From contig CAYMAI010000001.1 in the NCBI GenBank assembly GCA_964388445.1, forward strand, positions 248,001 through 312,000: a DNA stretch of 64,000 nucleotides, read 5' to 3'. The notes beneath the pieces were generated by a model. It was not told the origin of the DNA, searched no databases, and was given only the letters and a program-made list of their open reading frames with translations. The position numbers and the translations under genes are program-made. The stretch is from CAYMAI01 sp964388445. GTDB lineage: Bacteria > 4484-113 > JAGGVC01. Positions 60,164-64,000 of the stretch are shown in pieces (the stretch's first letter is position 1; every line of letters starts with the position of its first letter).

Positions 60164-62158
60164 ATGAGGCAATCCTCGCCGCTCAGGCGGTACGCGCCGA
60201 AGGGCGCGCTGATGTTCGTCGCAATCGCGGCGGCGGCAGGCGCGTTTTTAATTTCTTCGCCTCCGCAGTATTCAAGCCGCTCGACGGTGTCCGTCAGCGG
60301 TTCGAGTTCGATGGCGGCGGGCGTGCCCACTTTCGCGTCTTTTTTGACGAAAGACACGACCGAAGATTATTTGGCCGCGCTCGAATCGCAATCGCTGCGC
60401 CAGCGGACCGCGGATACGCTGTTTTTGACATGCGTGCCCGAGCCTGACTGGCAGCCGAATCCGCTTTTCTACCAAATCAACCGTATTTTTTCGATTCTTT
60501 TCAAAACGAAGGCGCCGCTCGATTATTCGGAAATGGCATATCCGAAAGTGACCGCGCTCGAAATGGATTTCGCCAAGGTCGGCAAAGCCAAATTTTCGGT
60601 GGAAACGGACGGCACGGGCAGCTATTCGCTTGTGCAAAAGGGAAAGACACTCGACACCAAAAGCGTGGGACAAAAGCTGGCGACTGGCGGCTTTTCGGTA
60701 GCGATCGAGGGATTCACGGCGGGGAAAGCGCAGTCGTGGAAGCTAAAGCTTACCGATCCCGGCGAAATCACAAACGTAATGCGCGATAACATGACGGTTT
60801 TCCGCGTGGGCCTGAGGAGCAATACAATCGGCGTCGGATACGTCGCGCCGCATCCGGACCTATCGGCGAGCGTGGTCAATACGATGATTTCCCACTTTAT
60901 ACAGCGCGACGTCGAAAACACTCAAAAAAGCTCGCAGGATTCGCTCGTCTATATCGACCAGCAAATAGAAAACATCAAATCCGAAATAGAGGAACTTCAG
61001 GCGAAGCAGGAAAGTACGCTTAGCGACAGGAGCAGCCTGCTCGCAAGCGCCGCGCGCCAACAAACCGCTCAGGCACTATTGCAGCAAAAGGACAATCTGG
61101 GAAGCCTTCAGCTCGAACTTTCAAAGGTTGCGGCGTTAATCGAAAATCTGAAGTCGGACGAGGATTACATCGGCTATTACGACTCGGGAATACTGGAACG
61201 TCAAATCGAAGTAGGGCTTGCGGAAAGCATTCTCGCATCCGAAAGCAGGCTAAAAACAGAGCTATTGGTTAAAACCGAAAGCCATCCGGACGTTATCAGG
61301 GAACGTGTGAAGCTTCGAGATTTAAGGCAAAACTTGGCCAGATTGCTCGATGAGAGCAAGGGCCAACTTACAAAGGACGTTGCGGCCGTTCGTTCGAGAA
61401 TCGGCGAATACGAATCGCTGCTGGACTTGTCTCCCGCCGTCGAAGTGGAGCTAACCAGAATTTCGACCGAACTAACGATTCGTTCGCAAACGCTCGGCAC
61501 GCTATACGCCCAGCAGCAGGTGGCGAACCTGCAGAAAATTTCGGATACTTCGCCAATCCGCATCCTCGACGCAGGCGTGGCGCAAAAACGTCCCGTCAAG
61601 CCGAGGATAATGATGGTCGCGCTCGGCTCTGCGCTATTTTCGCTGTTTTTGACCGCCGTAATACTGCTTGTAATGACGACCATTGACCGGTCGGTATTCG
61701 GCGAAAGCGACGTAAAAGCCAAATTCGGCGTGCATGTTTTCGCCACGTTGGATGCAGGCGGAAAATCCGCTGGCGGAGTGGAAACCGCAAGGTTGAAAAA
61801 CGCCGTTCGTGCGCTTTCGGCGTCAGGCGCACGCATAGTTTCGATAGTTCCGGCGTCTCCGGGCGCAGCCGCCGCGGTTTCGTTCGTCAAGTCCGCCGCC
61901 GAGTCCGCTTCGCCGGGGCTGAAGATTGTAACGCCTGCAAGCGGCGGAATATCGGAGATATATTCCGAAGACTTCGCGGGAAGCCGGGCGGTCGTCGTCG
62001 CCGAATGCGGAAAGGGCAGGGCGGTGCAAATCGCCGGCGCAATTTCGGAACTTTCGCGTGCCGGCATTGAGCTGGCGGGATTCGTGCTTTTGCCGCCTTC
62101 GGGGCGCGCCGGGGCGGGCGAGGAAAGAGGTAAGTCGGTTGAAGCTCGAGCGAGCTGA
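60164..62158 (+). CDS. Wzz/GumC-type polysaccharide copolymerase with degenerate kinase-like domain
   Basis: Chain-length regulator of the polysaccharide locus. N-terminal helix at about residues 13-33 (GALMFVAIAAAAGAFLI), then an extracytoplasmic region with long coiled coils at about 255-430. The Pro-rich RPVKPRIMMV motif at about 470 leads into the second helix (SALFSLFLTAVILLVM). The cytosolic C-terminal 140 residues resemble a BY-kinase by strand order, but the P-loop place reads VPASPGAAAAVSF, lacking the GKS/T of Walker A. It is therefore unlikely to bind ATP. ATG 60164 is preferred; TTG 60152 is the alternative. 664 aa. Confidence 0.88.
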   Translation: MRQSSPLRRYAPKGALMFVAIAAAAGAFLISSPPQYSSRSTVSVSGSSSMAAGVPTFASFLTKDTTEDYLAALESQSLRQRTADTLFLTCVPEPDWQPNPLFYQINRIFSILFKTKAPLDYSEMAYPKVTALEMDFAKVGKAKFSVETDGTGSYSLVQKGKTLDTKSVGQKLATGGFSVAIEGFTAGKAQSWKLKLTDPGEITNVMRDNMTVFRVGLRSNTIGVGYVAPHPDLSASVVNTMISHFIQRDVENTQKSSQDSLVYIDQQIENIKSEIEELQAKQESTLSDRSSLLASAARQQTAQALLQQKDNLGSLQLELSKVAALIENLKSDEDYIGYYDSGILERQIEVGLAESILASESRLKTELLVKTESHPDVIRERVKLRDLRQNLARLLDESKGQLTKDVAAVRSRIGEYESLLDLSPAVEVELTRISTELTIRSQTLGTLYAQQQVANLQKISDTSPIRILDAGVAQKRPVKPRIMMVALGSALFSLFLTAVILLVMTTIDRSVFGESDVKAKFGVHVFATLDAGGKSAGGVETARLKNAVRALSASGARIVSIVPASPGAAAAVSFVKSAAESASPGLKIVTPASGGISEIYSEDFAGSRAVVVAECGKGRAVQIAGAISELSRAGIELAGFVLLPPSGRAGAGEERGKSVEARAS

Positions 62159-63296
62159 AATCAAGGTTTTATTCGTTATTACGCAGTCCGAAATGGGCGG
62201 CGCCCAGCGCTATGTCCTCGAACTCGCATCCGGACTGCCGGACGGCTACGAGCCGGTAATCGCCGCGGGAAGCGACGGGAACGGCGCGTTCATAAAATCG
62301 GCGAACGCGGCCGGAATCAAAACGATTATCCTTCAAAACCTGAAACGCAACATCAGCCCGTTTCACGATTACTTCGCGGTAGGCGAACTGCACAAATTGC
62401 TTCTTGAGGAATCGCCGGACGTTGTGCATTTGAACAGCTCCAAGGCGAGCATAATCGGCGGACTGGCCGCGGGCAAGTCTTATCCGAGCGTTTATACGGT
62501 TCATGGCTGGGTGTTTCTCGAACTAATCGGCAGCTGGAAAAAGAAGCTATACGAAAAGCTGGAGCGTTACGCATCCAACTTTCACGACGGAATAATCGTA
62601 TTGTCCGAAACCGACTTCGAAGCCGGCCGGCGTGCGAACATCGACACGGGCAAATTCGTAAAAATCAGAAGCGGCGTGACGCCGTGCGATTTTATGCAGC
62701 GGGAAGAAGCGCGAGCGAAAATCGAAGAAATCTCCGGACTCAGGCTGGGCGGCAGGAAACTCGTTTTTGCGACATCCAACTTGTATCCGACAAAAGGAAT
62801 TTCCATATTGATCGAGGCGATGACCGGACTAAAAAACGAGGCGGCGGTGGCGGTTTTCGGCGAAGGCGAGCTTAGAGCGCCGCTTGAAAAACAAATCGCC
62901 CGGCTTAAGCTTGGCGATACCGTAAAGCTTGCGGGATTCGTGGATTCGGCTGCGAATTACTTGAAAGGCGCCGACGTTTTCGTTTTGCCGTCCGTAAAGG
63001 AAGGCCTGCCGTACGCGCTGCTTGACGCGATGGACGCTGAAGTGCCGATTGTCGCGACCGCCGTGGGCGGAGTGGCGGAAGTGCTGGACCGCGTCGTCGT
63101 CGAGCCGAACAACCCCGGCGCGCTTGCGGCGGGGCTTAAAAACCAACTTAGGCAGCCAGTGCTTCCGGCGGGCAGGCCGCCTGATTTCGGCCAAATGCTG
63201 TCCGCCACAATCGAGTGTTACGAAAGCGTGATGCGAAAGGCTGCGGAGCGCGGCGGCGCGGGCGGGCGGCTTACAAACGGGCGCGGCGAAACCTAA
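62139..63296 (+). CDS. GT4-type glycosyltransferase
   Basis: TTG start at 62139, overlapping the end of the Wzz-like gene by 20 nt and preceded by GAGG. 385 aa. Seen: FVITQSEMGGAQRYVLELASGLP (glycine-rich N-terminal loop), VVHLNSSKASIIGGLAAG, YTVHGWVFLELIG, IRSGVTPCDFMQREEARAK, FATSNLYPTKGISILIEAM and LPSVKEGLPYALLDAMDAEVPIVAT. The last of these is the donor-binding block. The Gly-rich GGAQRYVLELA motif is common in GT4 enzymes acting on undecaprenyl-linked intermediates, a loose resemblance only. Last plus-strand gene of the locus. Confidence 0.9.
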   Translation: MKLERAEIKVLFVITQSEMGGAQRYVLELASGLPDGYEPVIAAGSDGNGAFIKSANAAGIKTIILQNLKRNISPFHDYFAVGELHKLLLEESPDVVHLNSSKASIIGGLAAGKSYPSVYTVHGWVFLELIGSWKKKLYEKLERYASNFHDGIIVLSETDFEAGRRANIDTGKFVKIRSGVTPCDFMQREEARAKIEEISGLRLGGRKLVFATSNLYPTKGISILIEAMTGLKNEAAVAVFGEGELRAPLEKQIARLKLGDTVKLAGFVDSAANYLKGADVFVLPSVKEGLPYALLDAMDAEVPIVATAVGGVAEVLDRVVVEPNNPGALAAGLKNQLRQPVLPAGRPPDFGQMLSATIECYESVMRKAAERGGAGGRLTNGRGET

Positions 63297-63991
63297 AAGA
63301 AATTGGCGTAGCGCGTTTCCCATTCGAGAATCTTTTTCTCGTACTTCGCGTAAAGCGCCCCCATATTTCTGTCGTGCAATTCGTGCGCTATCGAGATGCG
63401 ATCGCGAATTATCAGCCGGGCCTCGTCCCACTTTTGGGCTTTGAGCAGCTTTTCAACTTCCTCGTCGTGTTTGCCGGCCGCAAGGCTATTTACGAACAGC
63501 CGGACTTCGTTTTCAAGTTCCTTTCTGTAATTCGCCGAAATCGCGCCCTCGCCTTCGGTAACGGTTATTTCTTCGCTGGTGGCCGAAAGGTCTTTTAGTT
63601 TCCACATTACTAGAATGAGGATAAAGGCGATTACGCTGCCCGCGGGGACAAATATCCAGAATTTCTTCAATTTTTCTTCGGGCGAAAGGAAGACCGTGCG
63701 CCTGGTCGTGCCGAATTCGGCCTCCGTTATCGCCCATCCGCCGGGCCGTTTTTCGAGCCTGAAGTTCGCCTTCACTGCCTTTTTCACTTCTTTGCCCACT
63801 GGCGTCGGGTCTTTGTGGCTGTCGTCGAGCTTGTGCTTTTGGCTTGCATAAAACTCTTCCAGCGCTTCCGCCGCCTCTTCGAAGTCGGCGTCTTCTTTCA
63901 TTTTCTCCACGCTTTTCGGCGTGCCTTTTTTTAGCCTTTCTTCCCGCGACGTGCCCGTGCGCGTCGTAACTCGGTCGAAAATCAGGCTCAC
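63293..63991 (-). CDS. Membrane protein of unknown function (start at window edge)
   Basis: Not recognised. 232 residues from GTG 63991, which lies only 9 nt from the end of the window, so the gene may begin further upstream. A charged cytosolic N-terminus of about 110 residues contains KKFWIFVPAGSVIAFILILVMW as a single membrane helix at about 115-135. The C-terminal 95 residues are highly charged and helical (ALYAKYEKKILEWETRYANFF). Its end overlaps the convergent glycosyltransferase by 4 nt. Confidence 0.7.
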   Translation of the reverse strand: MSLIFDRVTTRTGTSREERLKKGTPKSVEKMKEDADFEEAAEALEEFYASQKHKLDDSHKDPTPVGKEVKKAVKANFRLEKRPGGWAITEAEFGTTRRTVFLSPEEKLKKFWIFVPAGSVIAFILILVMWKLKDLSATSEEITVTEGEGAISANYRKELENEVRLFVNSLAAGKHDEEVEKLLKAQKWDEARLIIRDRISIAHELHDRNMGALYAKYEKKILEWETRYANFF

Positions 63992-64000
63992 TTCGGCGAA

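Overview
The window is a GC-rich (mostly high-50s percent GC by eye) bacterial chromosome segment. It has σ70-type promoters, Shine-Dalgarno genes mixed with apparently leaderless genes, lipoproteins with clear lipoboxes, type IV pilin biology, a Wzx/Wzy/Wzz polysaccharide locus and a 16-heme c-type cytochrome. Housekeeping gene order (rpsF-rpsR-rplI-dnaB-purD; yqeK-LCP with rsfS close by) is bacterial and rather Terrabacteria-like. No protein points to a well-studied genus, so an uncultured or sparsely sampled phylum is the likeliest source. I cannot assign it further from sequence alone.

Layout. 0-2.8 kb: a cluster of four paralogous exported pilin-like proteins, three with an N-terminal zinc ribbon. 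2.9-4.5 kb: lgt and a thioredoxin-like gene. 4.6-7.8 kb: an accessory island on the minus strand with an Rhs fragment, an IS-end-like repeat, a Cys-rich HExxH putative toxin, an AT-rich putative immunity gene and an array of short perfect hairpins. 7.9-16.3 kb: yifB/comM, a strongly expressed-looking pilin with a possible attenuator in its leader, galT, dxr and uvrA. 16.3-21.9 kb: a GC-poor 5.6-kb gene for a DUF4011/SF1 helicase/nuclease/DUF3320 defence-type protein. 21.9-25.2 kb: a minus-strand operon (DUF948-like, YtxH-like, RimK-like ATP-grasp, C45 peptidase). 25.3-29.2 kb: an NTF2-like protein, the 16-heme lipoprotein cytochrome and fetB. 29.3-33.6 kb: rsfS, tRNA-Ala(GGC), two unknown envelope proteins, yqeK and an LCP protein. 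33.6-37.2 kb: a Fur-family regulator, an Ig-like exported protein and a TPR lipoprotein. 37.2-46.1 kb: amrS, a PfkB kinase, a CDF transporter, an RlmB-like methyltransferase, two unknown membrane proteins, a lipoprotein and a STAS protein. 46.1-51.1 kb: the minus-strand rpsF-rpsR-rplI then dnaB-purD-lipoprotein genes. 51.3-63.3 kb: the surface-polysaccharide locus (epimerase, flippase, polymerase, five glycosyltransferases, chain-length regulator). The last gene is an unknown membrane protein at the window edge.

How it fits together. The envelope is the dominant theme: pilins and pseudopilin-like proteins, lipoprotein maturation (Lgt) serving at least four lipoproteins here, LCP-mediated glycopolymer attachment, and polysaccharide assembly. 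YifB/ComM beside a pilin suggests natural transformation, by inference.

The most unusual signals are: (1) a repeated arrangement in which a -10 box lies exactly 6 nt before a GTG start (yifB, dxr, DUF948-like, fetB, amrS, 42671-44353), which implies leaderless mRNAs; (2) zinc-ribbon/TM/pilin-like fusion proteins; (3) an Rhs-associated Cys-rich HExxH protein coupled to a small membrane-anchored gene; (4) a terminator-like hairpin in the 5' leader of the pilin gene; (5) the large GC-poor helicase-nuclease; and (6) a 16-heme cytochrome made of two 8-heme copies.
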